Part shown: positions 24,901-36,088 of the stretch, one piece after another
How the letters are laid out: every line of letters starts with the position of its first letter
How positions within the stretch are numbered: the stretch's first letter is position 1
NCBI RefSeq assembly: GCF_018687715.1
Contig: NC_056757.1
Coordinates: forward strand, 9,604,501-9,668,500
DNA: 64,000 nucleotides
Source of the DNA: Carya illinoinensis
Lineage: Eukaryota > Streptophyta > Magnoliopsida > Fagales > Juglandaceae
Reading direction: 5' to 3'
Made by a program: the position numbers and the translations under genes
Notes under the pieces: generated by a model
What the model was told of the DNA's origin: nothing
Seen by the model: only the letters and a program-made list of their open reading frames with translations
Databases searched by the model: none

Positions 24901-26050
24901 CAAGAAACAGGGCAGACATGATCGTATGGAAGAGCTCTTGGGAAGGAAAATTTACAACAAAATCGGCTTGAGAAATTTGTAGAAAACGTGGGGAAATCTG
25001 TGAGTGGAGGAAGTGGCTTTTGGCTTGATAAAATTTAAAAAAAAAATGTCCTTTCTATGCTGGAGGATGAAAAGAGGAGTAGTGCCGACGGACGATGTAA
25101 TTCAACGATTGGGCATCCCTTTAGCTTCTAAATGTCATTGTTGTATAGTATCAAATTCTGAAACTGTGCAGCATCTTATGTGTGAGGAATCAAATGCTCA
25201 AATGGTTTGGAAATATTTTGCTAATATTTGTCAAATCAGGTTGCTGTAGATCAGAAACTGGAGAGGGATGATGGCAATTTGGTGGAGGAGAGTTGCAAAA
25301 AATAATCAAGCAGGTTGGATCCGTGGAGTGATGCCCATTGTTATTTCCTGGTGCCTTTGGAAAGCAAGGTGTTCGGCAAGGATGGAATGGGTTCCTTTTT
25401 AGGTGATAGATATTATTATGCAAGTGAAAATCATGATTAATAATATTTCCTACAACTTGAAGAATTTCCAGGTTATGAAGAGAAATGATTTTTCAGTTAT
25501 GGAAGGGCTAAATGTTCCGATTGTTCCTATTAAAAAAAAAACAAGGGACCTTTGTTAAATGGGAGTTGCCAAGGAGGGGAATGGTGAAATTGAATGTTGA
25601 TGGTGGGGCTTGTCTAAATCCCGGAGAGGTAGGGGTGGGGGCATTATTCGAGACTGCAACGATAAATGTATTACTGGTTTTGCGCATCATTACGGGGTTG
25701 CTACAAATAAGGTTACTGAATGCTGTGCTTTATTAGATGGTTTGAGGATTTGTAAAAATTTGAGACTTCATAATGTTCTAGTAGAATCAGATTCTAAGGT
25801 TATCATGAGTTAGCTGGCCTCCAGAATTTGCCAACTTTGGTTTCTGTGGGATTTTTGGGAAGAGATAAAGGAGATTTCCATAGAGATTAATGCACGTTTT
25901 AGACATGTTTTTCGTCAAGCTAATATGGTAGTGGATGTTTTAGCTAAGAAGGGGACTGATAATACAGATTTTATTGGGATGGACTTTGAGTATACACAGC
26001 TTAGAGGATTGATTCGCCTCGATTTGATGGGGATGGTTTTTATTATAGAG
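21948..26050 (+). pseudogene. LINE-2 ORF2: endonuclease, RT, zf-RVT, RNase H; broken
   Basis: Starts at ATG 21,948 (MSILIWNIRG), the usual ORF2 N-terminus, 8 bases after ORF1. The endonuclease has GGDFN (about 22,332) and SDHSPI (about 22,594). RT shows DMAKAYDRVNW (about 23,663), QGDPLSPYLF (about 23,840) and the catalytic YADDVLIF (about 23,974). The linker follows (HILNSMPIHTLSVLKVP, 24,310). The zf-RVT region is SFLCWRMKRGVVPTDDV with CHCC (25,050-25,240). RNase H begins KLNVDGGACLNPG (about 25,590), shifts frame at about 25,640 and ends near 26,050. A stop after LVNM (22,541), frameshifts at about 23,100 and 23,790, and later stops inactivate it. Confidence 0.88.
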
Positions 26051-26162
26051 AAATGATGTTTTTGTTTGGGGTTTTTTTGTAATAAAGGTATTCCTCCGCC
26101 ACAAGTGAGGGTTTTTAATAATATTGGGGTAGGGGCTCCTCTTGTACAAAAAAACAAAAATT

Positions 26163-26175
26163 ATACAATAAGAGA
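26163..26175. repeat. LINE-2 right target duplication
   Basis: ATACAATAAGAGA; follows the A-rich 3' end of LINE-2. Confidence 0.88.
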
Positions 26176-29059
26176 TAAACAAATATTCCTTTATCTTCCT
26201 TGTAATAGACACAACTATCATAGCATCTCCTTTTAAAATTATTATTAATCATGTGTGTATCAAATCTTTTATACCACTGCCTAGGTGACTGTTTAAGACT
26301 ATATAAAGATTTTTTAAGAAGACACACTTGATTTTTTTTAATTTCATTAGTAAAACCTTCAGGAGGTTGCATATAGATTTACTCTTCAAGTTCTCCATGC
26401 AAAAAAGCAGTTTTAACATCTAATTGTTCTAGATGCAAGTTTTCGAAAGCTGTATAAGCAAGCAATAACCTAATTGAGCTATGTTTAACGATAGGAGAGA
26501 AGATTTTATTAAAATCATTTCCTTCCCTCTATGTAAAGCGTTTGGCTATAGGCCTAGCTTTATACCTGGTCCCTTCTATCCCTATTATGCTTTCTTTTTT
26601 CTGAAAGATCCATTTGGATCCAACTAGTTTCACTCCTTTGGGTTTTGTCACTAGAATCCAAGTTTTATTCTTGTTGGGAGATTCCATCTCCTGATGCATG
26701 GCTAGTACCAATTTAGAGGAGTCTTTGCTGGTCACAGCTTCTTTATAAGATCTAGGTTCCTAATAAACTACTTCATCAGCAACTGTTAAAGCAAACATGG
26801 TAAGTTCAACTTGACCATATCTTAAGGGTGGTTTAATGATTCTCTTTTGCCTATCTCTCACCAAGTTATAGGAGTTAACTCCACCTTGTTCCTTATTCCC
26901 TGAGGTATCTTCCTTATAGTCACTGCCCTCCCAAATTTCGAGTACAGGTTGGGTGTTATCTTGCTCCACCTCAACCTGTAAACCCTCTATGGACTTCTCA
27001 ACTTCTGAGTTTGATGTTTCCCCCTGAACCCGAGCCATTTGTGGCTCATTAAAGGTAATCTCTCTACTTACAATGCACCTAAACATACCAGGTCCATCTA
27101 CCCACAGTTTGCATCCCTTAAACCCTTCAAGATACCCTATGAAAATGCACTTAAGTGCCCTAGGTTCCAGTTTGTGAGTTTTTGAATGTGCATAGGCCAC
27201 ACGCCCAAAAACTCTAAGGTGATCATAAGTGGGAGGTTTTCCAGACCATAGTTCCTAAGGTGTTTTAAAACCTATAGCAGAAGAAGAACACCTATTTATA
27301 AGATGAACAACCGTGTTTGTTGCTTCTGCCCAAAAGGTTTTAGGCAGCCCTGAATTGGACAACATACACCTCACCCTTTCTAAGATGGTCCTATTCATTC
27401 TTTCAGCAAGCCCATTCTATTGGGGGGTCTCTCTCACTGTCTTATGTCTAAGAATTCCTTCCTTTTTACAATACGTGTTAAACTCATTTGATAGGAACTC
27501 TAAGCCATTGTCAGTTCTTAAAACCTTGAGTTTTCTACCTACTTGGTTCTCTACCAAAGATTTCCACTCTTTGAATCTCTCAAAGGTGTCACTTTTATTT
27601 ATAAGGATATAAACCCAAATCTTTCTTGAGTAATCATCCACAAATGATAGGAAATAACTTCCTCCATTGTGTGAATTTACTCTTGCAGGTACCCATAAAT
27701 CAGAGTGGACATAGTCTAAGGTTTGGTTAGTGTTATGGGTTGCTGACTTAAAGTTAACCCTTTTGGCCTTCCCATAAATGCAGTCTTCATAGAAGGGTAG
27801 GTTGCCTAGATTCTGTCACTTAATAGACCTTGTTTTTGCAACTCTAAAAGCCCCCTCTGACTCACATGCCCAAGCGTCCTATGCCATAGCACAGATTGGT
27901 TCTATACATTATTCTGTATAGAAGATACTTCCCCAACTACAGTCTTTCCAAGTAGTGTGTATAAACTATTCTTAATCACTCATTTCATAACAACTAAGGA
28001 CCCTCTTGTAACCCTAAGAACCCGTGCCTCACATTTGAAGGTATGGCCTGATAAATCAAGCATGCCAAGGGAAATTAAATTTCTCTTCAACTCAGGTATA
28101 AACCTAACCTCCCTCAAAACCCTTTCAATACCATCATGCATTTAGTCTAAATGACCCAATACCCATGATTTTGCAGGACTTATTGTTTCCTAGGATTACA
28201 TGTCCCCCATCTAACTCAGAGAATGTCTCAAACCATTCTTTGATTGGACACATATAAAAGGAACAGCTAGAATCCATTATCCAATCTATTTTTGAGTCAA
28301 CCTCACTTACAGTGAGTACCTCAGCATTCTTATATCCTTCTAATACCACTGAGGCATCTCCTGCCTCTTTGGTCTCATTTTCTGAATTGTTTTTCTTTTC
28401 AGGATAGTCCTTCTTGAAAGGTCCTTCTTTATGACAATGAAAAATAAGTCTTCCCCATGATTTTGTTTAGTGTCCCCTTTCTTTTGTAGTTCCCTATTAT
28501 GAAGTACAGATTGTACTTCATCTAGTGTAAGTGAGTCTCTTTCAAACATCATGGTTTCCTTTAGACTTTAATAAGATGAGTCCAAAGAACTCATCAAAAG
28601 AATAGCTTGATCCTCATCCTCCATCTTAATATCTATATTTACTAGATCTAGGATGATTTTATTAAACTCGTCAAGATGCTGCCCTATTGAAGTTCCAGGG
28701 GTCATCTTGAAAGTGTAAAGTGTGGTTTTCTTATGAAGCCTATTGGCTAGAGATTTAGTCATATACAGGTTCTCTAATTTTAGCCATATACCAGCAGCAG
28801 TTTCCTCACCGGCCACTTCTCTCAGGACCTTATCCCCAAGGGAAAGGATTAAGGCACTGTGTGCCTTTTGGAGAATGTCCTTGTGGACAAACTCCTTTTC
28901 TTCCTCTTTCAAGGAAGATCCTTTCCTTTTCTCACCAAGGAGGGCATCTTGCAGTCCGTGTTGGACTAGCAATGCCCTCATCTTAATCCTCCATAGCCCG
29001 AAATCATTTTCCCCAGTAAATTTTTTAATATCAAACCTCATGGTCCCCATCGACCTAGG

Positions 29060-29071
29060 CTCTTGATACCA
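29060..29071 (-). promoter_or_regulatory. Copia-2 primer-binding site
   Basis: On the minus strand, TGGTATCAAGAG, two bases after the 5' LTR end; matches the initiator tRNA-Met type of site. Confidence 0.85.
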
Positions 29072-29073
29072 CT

Positions 29074-29756
29074 TGTAAAGATATATGCATGAGTCCCTCT
29101 AATGTACAAGACTCAAATATTACCCAAGTTCTAGGAAAGAATGCAAGACCCACTTGTAATGATTTATTCAAGATAATTCTTATAAAATATATACAGAACT
29201 TAGTAACATAGAAATGATATTGAAATAAATGCTGACTGAACCAAACAGATCCAACAGAACCAACAGATTCAGAATAAAACCAATCATAAAACAGAACAAG
29301 AAATAGCAAGAACAGAATCAATAGCAAGAATAATAATGAAAGAAATAACAGAATAAAAGAACATAAAGAATCAACACAGGATATACGTGGTTCGATCCTA
29401 ATGGTCTACGTCCATGGCAGGAATGACCTAATGCAAACCCTAAATTTCCTCTCTCTGTTTTCACTCTCGCTCAAAAGCTCCCGTCAGCCCGAATGCACAA
29501 AATAAAAATTAGCGTTACAAGTCACCGAATATCAATATATATATATGAGAAGTTAGATGCCACCACGTGTCAAGATCCTACAACTCAAGCATGAAGCCTT
29601 TTGTTGCAGCTTATGACTCACGTGTAAATCATGTGATTAACCAACCCAGCAAGTAATGCTTCAAGGTCCCAATACCAGCCACATGTCCACCATTCACAAG
29701 TCACAACACAAAGGGTTAGATAACAAATAAATAAATGTATTGACACTATGTTTACA
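29074..29756 (-). repeat. Copia-2 5' LTR (683 bp)
   Basis: Right copy on the plus strand; same termini as 18,308-19,101. Relative to that copy, a segment of about 110 bp is deleted near 29,425. Confidence 0.92.
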
Positions 29757-30721
29757 TTAATTGTATATATATTACAATTAACATTCTTAATTAATTTTGT
29801 AGCACTTAAGTTCTACAAATGCACAAAATAGATCCATTCTGACAATCTACCATCATGCCAGTTCAAGGTCATTCCACCATCTTGCTAAAAAAATGGCAAC
29901 TAAAAAATTAAAATATTCATTTATTTTTCTGATATTCTTTTATTTAAGTACTAACATTATCTTTTTAAAAATGGAAAATGTCGCTTTGTTAGAAACGTGA
30001 TGATCCTGAAAACTTTTCCCTCATTTATGCTTATGCTACTGCTCACACTAATGAGCGTAGTGAGTGGTAGATCCTGCCTTTGCTGATAATTATGTAAACG
30101 GTGTTAATTTTGTTAAACAAATTATGCAACATATGAATAAATGGTGTTAATTGTGTGTTTTCTTTCAAATTGTAGGAAAAAATGATGAATATGCAGTCCG
30201 CTTCTGGGGAATCCTCTCCCAGTGATATAAACATATTCACGCAAGTGCTCGGGCCCAACTCTAGTATGGAAAGAGATTTGGGATGATCTGTCAAGCATTC
30301 CAGCTCATCCTCCTTAACCTCTTCGACTTCACAAATTAATAAGTTTACCAAAAATTTAGAAGCTGCACAATGTGAGAATGGGTATATGAGGTCGAGACAA
30401 TAAGAGCTAGAGTCCCTCTTAGAGCAACAGTCTTATTTAGAGATGCGTTTGCAGGACCAAGAGGAAAGAATATGCAGTGAAGTCCAATAGCAAGTATAGC
30501 GGGAGATGATGGTGTAAAATGAGCGTGTTATGTCATTACAACAGAATCGCAGTGGGTGAGAAAATAAGAAGAAATGAATTTTATCAATTTTATCAGTGTA
30601 TATAACTTCTAATATCTAATTTTGAAACTTTATAAGACATTCTTAGTTGTTAAATGATAGTATGTAATATGATACAATTGGTATATTTTTTTAATTGTAT
30701 AAAATTAGTATTTCTGATCTG

Positions 30722-31165
30722 TACATTCAAATGTAAATAAAAAAGTTCAAACATTGATTTACATTCGAACCAACGTTCAAACGTAATTACATAAAATTAT
30801 AACATAACATTCGAACATATGACTCAACATTCGAACGTACTCACCCTCAAACAAACAAAACGTTCCAATGTTTAAACAATTAACATTCGAACAAACCTCC
30901 GAACGTACCACTTGCATTCAAACACTTCTTCGTTAACATTCGAACTAACGTCCAAACGTTATACTCATTATGTTTGAATATTGGTCCATTAATGTTCAAA
31001 CTAAAATTAAACGTTTATTGCAGTTAATATTTGGACATATAAACATTCAAATATTTTGGTAATATGTTCGAATTGTAATCAATGAATGTCAATTTCTGTC
31101 ATTCGAATATCAATTGGTTGGGTTGACGTTCGAATGTTCAGTTGGACATTTGAATGTTACTTTCT
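30722..31165. repeat. CACTA-1 right subterminal TTCGAAC repeats
   Basis: A dense cluster of ATTCGAAC, GTTCGAAT, GTTCAAAC and ATTCGAACGT variants in both orientations over about 440 bp, ending about 250 bp before the right terminus. It mirrors the left-end repeats and is the likely transposase-binding array. Confidence 0.75.
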
Positions 31166-31383
31166 GTCATAGATTTCAACCATCACAAAAAAATGCCACG
31201 TTTGAAAGTTATACCAAACGGAACACCTCCAACCATCACTAAAAATATTTTTGGTGATGGTTGCATAGTAAACTGTTACAAATTATTTTCTGTGATGCAC
31301 ATTAGGTGACAGTCATGGTAACGGTTGGAAACCATTACCAAATGTATTTAGTGACCTTTTTTTCATTTTTTTTACGGTTTTCT

Positions 31384-31413
31384 CTGTCACAAAATACAAA
31401 TTGTGTTATAGTG
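31384..31413 (-). repeat. Right terminal inverted repeat of CACTA-1 (TSD 'acc' at 31,414-31,416)
   Basis: The plus strand ends ...AATTGTGTTATAGTG; its reverse complement begins CACTATAACACAATT. The 3-bp 'acc' follows, matching the left side. Confidence 0.9.
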
Positions 31414-31416
31414 ACC

Positions 31417-32835
31417 CTAGATTGAATCTAGCTTGGGGAGGGCCGCACGTGCATGGTAATTGTCAACCACATGCATGCAGCATGTCACCCTTGTATTTCT
31501 ACTATATGCCGATCGATGACATGCATGGTCATTGTAGGAAGCAATGTTCACCAAATCAACTAGTTTGTCAACCAATTTGCTTATGAATTTTCATTAATCA
31601 AAGATCTTGGTTTTATTAATCACTTTTTGGTTTTAAAATACATGATCGGCATGGCCTAATTATCTTTTCCTCATTTAAAAACACCAAGCTTAATTTAACT
31701 TGATGAGAGCTCATATGAGTGAGTGCAAATTACCTATATTTCAGCCCTATGCTATACAAATTACAATGGTCATCATTCTCGCATGGCTGGTGAGTTCTTT
31801 CATGACCTTACACATTTTTCTATCAATTTATGCAATCTCTGTGTATCAGCCAGCAAGAAAAGAGAACAATTATGACAAATTATTTGTGATGAAAATAACT
31901 ATTTATAATAAGAATAGACTCATTTTAAAATGAAATAATCATTTTGATAATAAATAACTGGCGGCAAATAAATAGTTTTCTTGTAATAATGACTATATAA
32001 AATTAGTTTTCGCCTTAAGCAAACACCTATTTTAATTAGTTTATGGAAAATATAATAATATTAGGTTTCAATATCTATAAATACACACACGTTTTTAATT
32101 TTTTTCAACAAATAATCTGTATATACAAGATTCACTGCATCATATTGATGAGATTGCTGGAGTTTTTTTCAAACAGATTATAAATAATATTTTTTCTGTG
32201 ATATGCATATATATCATGCTAGCTAATTAAGCATGCCGTAGTTTATCATCTTTTATGTAGAATTTTAATGTAAACGCAACACATTTCATATATTAAACAT
32301 AAAAAGAATAAATTAGATCATCAGCAGGTCGTACATGATGCAGCACAGTTTTTGATCTACCAAAACGTACATGATATATTGTAATATCTTAGTATTGTAC
32401 TCCTTTTATTCATTTGGGACCCAGAACAATAATTAGAATGCCCAAAATATAATACAACACCAATTTGTAACATGAGTTTTGTTACGTACAAACAAAATTA
32501 CATACTAATTTATGCATTAATATTGATTCATTGATATTCAAAATTTAGATTAGTATTGTTTTTAATAAAATCTATTTTTTGACCAATCACATTAAATTAA
32601 TACACATATTAGTACGTAATTGTGCTTATAACTAGATTTTTCCTTATAAGATATATTGTCAATTGAAGTACTGACGTACGTTTGAATATGCGCGCATGTA
32701 GCTAGCTAGCAAGCTAATCTCTTTAAATCGGCTGCAGGTTATATCATACTTTTTGCACAGAAAACTCTTCTTTCAAGCATTGTTGTGCACCGAAGCTAAC
32801 ATGGAATGTGATTTAAAGAGACAGTGTGCATGGGT
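31417..32835. other. Non-coding spacer between CACTA-1 and hAT
   Basis: AT-rich intergenic sequence with ATGCATG and GCTAGCTAGC-type short motifs. ORFs of 60-77 codons (31,401 and 31,700) show no recognisable domain. Nothing else supported. Confidence 0.5.
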
Positions 32836-32843
32836 GACGCGGG

Positions 32844-32862
32844 TAGGGGTGCTACCCGCCCC
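32844..32862. repeat. hAT left terminal inverted repeat and 8-bp TSD (32,836-32,843)
   Basis: TAGGGGTGCTACCCGCCCC; imperfect match to the right end (T[A/T]GGGGTG core). Confidence 0.75.
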
Positions 32863-33039
32863 AGGTGTGCGGGGGCGGGGTACCCCGTCCCACTTAACGG
32901 GGTACGGTGTGGGGGGGCAATCCATCTGCCCCCCTGCACCCCCTTCTGGGCCTTGGGCCCAGAAACCTCAGCAATGGGCCAAAAATGGTCCACAAGGTTG
33001 TATTTTTGGCCCAAAAAAAGCTTGTAGGCCATTTTCAAT

Positions 33040-33394
33040 TTTCAGCCCATAAAATTATAAGTAAAAAGAAAAAAAAATTAAAAAACTAGATTAAAAAAAA
33101 AAAGTGTTATGAATGGTAATTGATTTTATGGCTAATAAAAGTTACTAGTCTAAGAGTCTAATACGTAATAAATTAATAATAATAACTAAGCTATTACAAA
33201 ATTGAAAGGCTAAACAATTACAAAATTACAAACATAAAAGTGTCCAAGGGACATTGTACCAACATTATAAATCATTGAATACAAAATATGAATAAATAAT
33301 TAAAAATTAAAAATTCTAAAGAGGCTTGTCAGCTGTGGCTTCTCTTTGAGTCAAGGGATGTGACAGTTGGGGCGGCCCGGGTTTGAACACATTT
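33040..33394. other. 3' untranslated and AT-rich part of hAT; no gene
   Basis: A/T-rich with A-runs near 33,065-33,105. Nothing coding seen. Confidence 0.5.
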
Positions 33395-35623
33395 TTATGT
33401 TGCAGAGGTGCTAGACTTCTCATGGGTTGCTACAAAAATTAATATTAAAATTAATAACAATGAAATGGAAATGAATATAAATAAATTAAAATAATAAAAT
33501 AAAAAACAATTACCAGGTGGTCCAAATCTAGACTGATCACCACCCTCATCGGTCTCTTTAAAATCTAAAATATCCGAAACATGAATATCCTTTCCTATCA
33601 TCCAACTCTGTGTGCATATCAGTGCCTCTACAGTTGTAGGAGACAATGAACTACGAAAATGATCAAATATACGACCTCCGGTACTAAAGGCTGATTCCAA
33701 GGCAACGGTGCTAATAGAGATGGCCAAAATACAGCGGGCAATCTTAGAAATGATGGGATATTTCTTTGAGGCATTCTTCCACCATCCTAATATATCAAAA
33801 TTATCATCATCATCTTGGATCATATCCCCTGACAAATAGTTGTCTAACTAAGAAACGACCTCCGTAGATTGATGGACTAGTGTGGGATTCTGTGTAAGGG
33901 TCTTAGTCCACGGCATTCTACGCTTCTTTGTAGGAGGTCCAGTCACGGTGTCTGTAGAAGGCGTTGGGGTTGGTGTATGTGTCTTCAATGTAGTACCGTC
34001 CTTAATTGCATTAAACTCATCATATAATTTTTTCAGGGTATCTCGGGCCAATTCACTAATAAGTTCAGTCCATACCTGATCGTGAACAAGTCCCAACCCA
34101 TATAACAAGTCTGAAACTTTTAGACGGGGATCAATAATAACAGCCACATATAAGAAAATATTCATTCTAGTCAAATATCCCCAATACTTGTCATATTTTA
34201 GCATCATGGTCACTGTCAGCCCTCTCATCCTTTCATTGGAACCCCTACACATATCTTCTAATTCTTCTTTTACCCTACATATTTGTTGACAAAACTCATA
34301 GGATGTAGGGTACAAAGAACCAGATATATTCAATGTGACATCATAAAATAATCCAAGAAAATCAACGAAAGTAGAAACTGCCACCCAATCATCATCCTTA
34401 GGCTTTTGTGATCTCCCGTGCTCATCAAAGTATTTGACATATTGGATGTCTTCATCACCCAATAATTGAAAGGCTGCTTTATATTCTTGGGCTGCCTCCA
34501 ACATCAAGAAGGTTGAGTTCCATCTGGTAGGAACATCAGTATAAAGACCCTTCTTCGATGTTATGCCCGCAGCCTTTGCAGCAACTTTGAATTTCTCCAA
34601 TCTAGAAGGAGAAGACCTCACCCATTTCAGCGCCATTCTAACTCGTGCAACCAAGTTATTAACATCTTTCAACCCCTCAGTCACAATTAAATTCAAAATA
34701 TGCGTAGCACATCTAACATGCAAATATTCACCACCCAAGAATGTCTTATTTGCATCTTTAAGATAATTCTTTAGATATCCCAAGGCAACATCATTAGACG
34801 ACGCATTATCAACTGACACAGACAAAACATTTTCCAACCCCTACTCCTTTATTGCGGCCTCTAAGGCCTTCCTAATCATCTCACCCTTATGATCAGTTAT
34901 TTGACAAAATTTAATAATCTTTTTGTGCAGAACCCAATCAGCATCAATAAAATACACAGTCAACAATATGTAATTCATATTTTGGATAGAAGTCCAAGTA
35001 TCGGTAGAGAGGCAAACTACCAAACCCACCAATTGGCCCCTCAAAACATCTTTATCACGGATGTACATCTTCTTAATATCCTTTGCCACAGTGTGACGAG
35101 AAGGAAGTACAAATGTCGGTTCCAACTCTTGGACAAATTCGTAGAACCCTTTACCCTCCACAAATTGAAAAGGCAGCTCGTCCATGACAATCATATGAGC
35201 TAACTTCCTTCTACACTCATCGGGGTTATACTTCGTATACCCCTTCAATGTTGGCCCCCTGGCCCCACTACTCCCATCCGCCATTTTAAAATCTAATCTA
35301 GAATGACCTTTCTCTACTAAGGATTTAAAAATTGGACTCTTCTTGCATTATTCTTCTAAATGGACCTTCAGCTGGGATGTACCATGTTTCCTATAATGAC
35401 ATCCATATATTTTTTCACAGTGATTACATTTAGCTTGTGGGTTGTTGGGGTCACCACCCTCTAGTTTGGTAAAGTGTTGCCAAACTATGGATACAGGTTT
35501 CTTGTCCTGTGTGGGCTTCAGGGCAGGGAAAGGTGTACTCATTATAGGGGTAGGAGTAGGGTTAGGTTCTGAGGTATGGGTGTTGGCTGGGGCAGGCGAG
35601 CTATCACTGAAATCTGAAGACAT
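33395..35623 (-). pseudogene. hAT transposase (BED zinc finger, RNase H-like core, dimerisation domain) with three stops
   Basis: An Ac-family transposase of about 740 codons. Start ATG 35,623 (MSSDFSDSSP). The BED finger is at about residues 40-85 (SIVWQHFTKLEGG, C-x2-C in CNHCEKIY, then HYRKHG..H). The core has VGLVVCLSTDTWTS (catalytic D), SVSVDNASSND (D) and RCATHILNLIV, and TDVPTRWNSTF. The C-terminal hAT dimerisation domain is YPIISKIARCILAISIS with ALESAFSTGGRI. All pieces lie in one frame. Stops are at 35,345-35,347, 34,838-34,840 and about 33,845-33,847. There is no frameshift. A 94-bp GT-AG intron is likely at 33,430-33,523 and would keep the frame to TAA 33,395. Near-intact, but nonfunctional as read. 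Confidence 0.9.
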
Positions 35624-35748
35624 TCCTAATTCTCCAACACAAAAAAAAATAATAATAATAATTTCAAAGTGCAATCCAACACAATTATCAAAAACTGCAT
35701 ACAAATAGTAGACCCACACATCTTTTGGATATTTTTTTTAGGGGTTTT

Positions 35749-35804
35749 GGTTTCATTGATTGAAACCCCTCAAGGCCTTTTGGGGTTTCAATCAATGAAA
35801 CCCC
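35749..35804. repeat. Hairpin 1 upstream of the hAT transposase
   Basis: GGTTTCATTGATTGAAACCCC (quoted in two parts: GGTTTCATTGATTG and AAACCCC) at 35,749-35,769 is inverted at 35,782-35,804 around TCAAGGCC. Each arm is also a small palindrome (GGTTTCA/TGAAACC). Confidence 0.8.
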
Positions 35805-36042
35805 TCAATTAACATGTATGCATAAAATTATTAAAAATTATATATAGTATTATAATGTCATTCAAGTACTTATAATGTATAAAAGAGTATAAAATATAAA
35901 ATAATAAATAAATAAATAATTTAGGGTTCCAATCCGAAACCCAATTATTATTTTTTTTTTTTTTGGGTTTCATTGATTGAAACCACTAAGATGAGATGGT
36001 TACTAACTTACTATCAATTAAAACCCCTAGATTGATTTAGGA

Positions 36043-36088
36043 GTTTCGGATTGGAACCCTAATTTAATTTAGGGTTCCAATCCGAAAC
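36043..36088. repeat. Hairpin 2 upstream of the hAT transposase
   Basis: GTTTCGGATTGGAACCCTAA (36,043-36,062) and its exact reverse complement (36,069-36,088), with a 6-base loop. Further copies of GGTTCCAATCCGAAACCC occur at about 35,928 and 36,071. Confidence 0.85.

Larger units (their letters stand above)
20175..26162 (+). mobile_element. LINE-2: L1-type retrotransposon inserted in Copia-2 RT
   Basis: A 6.0-kb plus-strand insertion between a 13-bp target duplication, ATACAATAGGAGA (20,162-20,174) and ATACAATAAGAGA (26,163-26,175), with one difference. The 3' end is A-rich (GTACAAAAAAACAAAAATT). The duplicated target is part of the Copia-2 RT codons just before YVDD. It carries ORF1 (from 20,296) and ORF2 (from 21,948) with EN, RT, zf-RVT and RNase H. 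The sequence is clearly different from LINE-1, so it is another L1 family. It must be younger than Copia-2. Confidence 0.93.
19178..29050 (-). pseudogene. Copia-2 Gag-Pol polyprotein, split by LINE-2
   Basis: Starts at ATG 29,050 ([11 protein letters not shown]), just after the primer site. Gag covers 29,050-28,568. A CCHC region follows out of frame. The protease is WIMDSSCSFYMCP (about 28,270), where the usual DSG triad is DSS. Integrase (about 27,780-27,000) includes YVHSDLW, FVDDYSRKIWVY and LRTDNGLEF. The RT starts near 26,735 and stops at the LINE-2 boundary in VYLLL. It resumes at 20,174 with the catalytic YVDDMLVA, followed by RNase H ([32 protein letters not shown]) and ends at 19,178. 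That last 329-codon part is still fully open. Stops break the integrase and the Gag-protease joint. Confidence 0.92.
18308..29756 (-). mobile_element. Copia-2: TNT1-like Copia retrotransposon inserted in TNPA, itself split by LINE-2
   Basis: Minus-strand element bounded by LTRs at 18,308-19,101 and 29,074-29,756 (ends TGTAAAG...TTTACA on the plus strand) and the target duplication TTAAT (18,303-18,307 and 29,757-29,761). Without LINE-2 it is about 5.45 kb. Gag, protease, integrase, RT and RNase H follow in Copia order on the minus strand. The Gag N-terminus ([17 protein letters not shown]) resembles TNT1-94-type elements. The LTRs differ in length because of one deletion of about 110 bp in the right copy. 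Confidence 0.95.
17528..30560 (+). pseudogene. CACTA-1 TNPA-like (Ptta/En/Spm) protein, split by Copia-2
   Basis: The second CACTA gene, encoding the accessory DNA-binding protein thought to recognise subterminal repeats. It begins MPPKQQLRN at 17,528, the same MPPK start as in CACTA-2. The next exon piece (about 17,830-18,000) reads KLKVTISDNSTGG, AVLSSYIGIVVRVYAPF and SWQDVPNEIKEHV, then DEFNLNFG (about 18,070). Copia-2 interrupts at 18,308-29,756. Beyond it come AQNRSILTIYHHASSRSFHH (about 29,820), a piece near 29,990 and the C-terminal DINIFTQVLGP motif with a glutamine/glutamate-rich coiled-coil-like tail (30,200-30,560). Exons are inferred from similarity to CACTA-2. Stops occur in several pieces. 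Confidence 0.75.
7640..31413 (+). mobile_element. CACTA-1: En/Spm-type CACTA DNA transposon, 23.8 kb with nested insertions
   Basis: It starts CACTACAACATAATTG and ends with the inverted form (reverse complement CACTATAACACAATT), flanked on both sides by the 3-bp direct repeat 'acc' (7,637-7,639 and 31,414-31,416), as expected for this superfamily. Inside are TNP2 (10,351-17,427) and TNPA-like (17,528-30,560) remains on the plus strand, in the usual order, with subterminal TTCGAAC-type repeats near both ends. Removing the two Copia insertions with their duplications leaves about 7.8 kb, a normal size for an autonomous CACTA element. Both transposase genes carry stops, so it is inactive. Confidence 0.92.

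Noticed and set aside
31700..31933. 77-codon ORF with a hydrophobic stretch
   Set aside because: No recognised domain, no regulatory context, AT-rich intergenic sequence; chance ORF is the simpler explanation.
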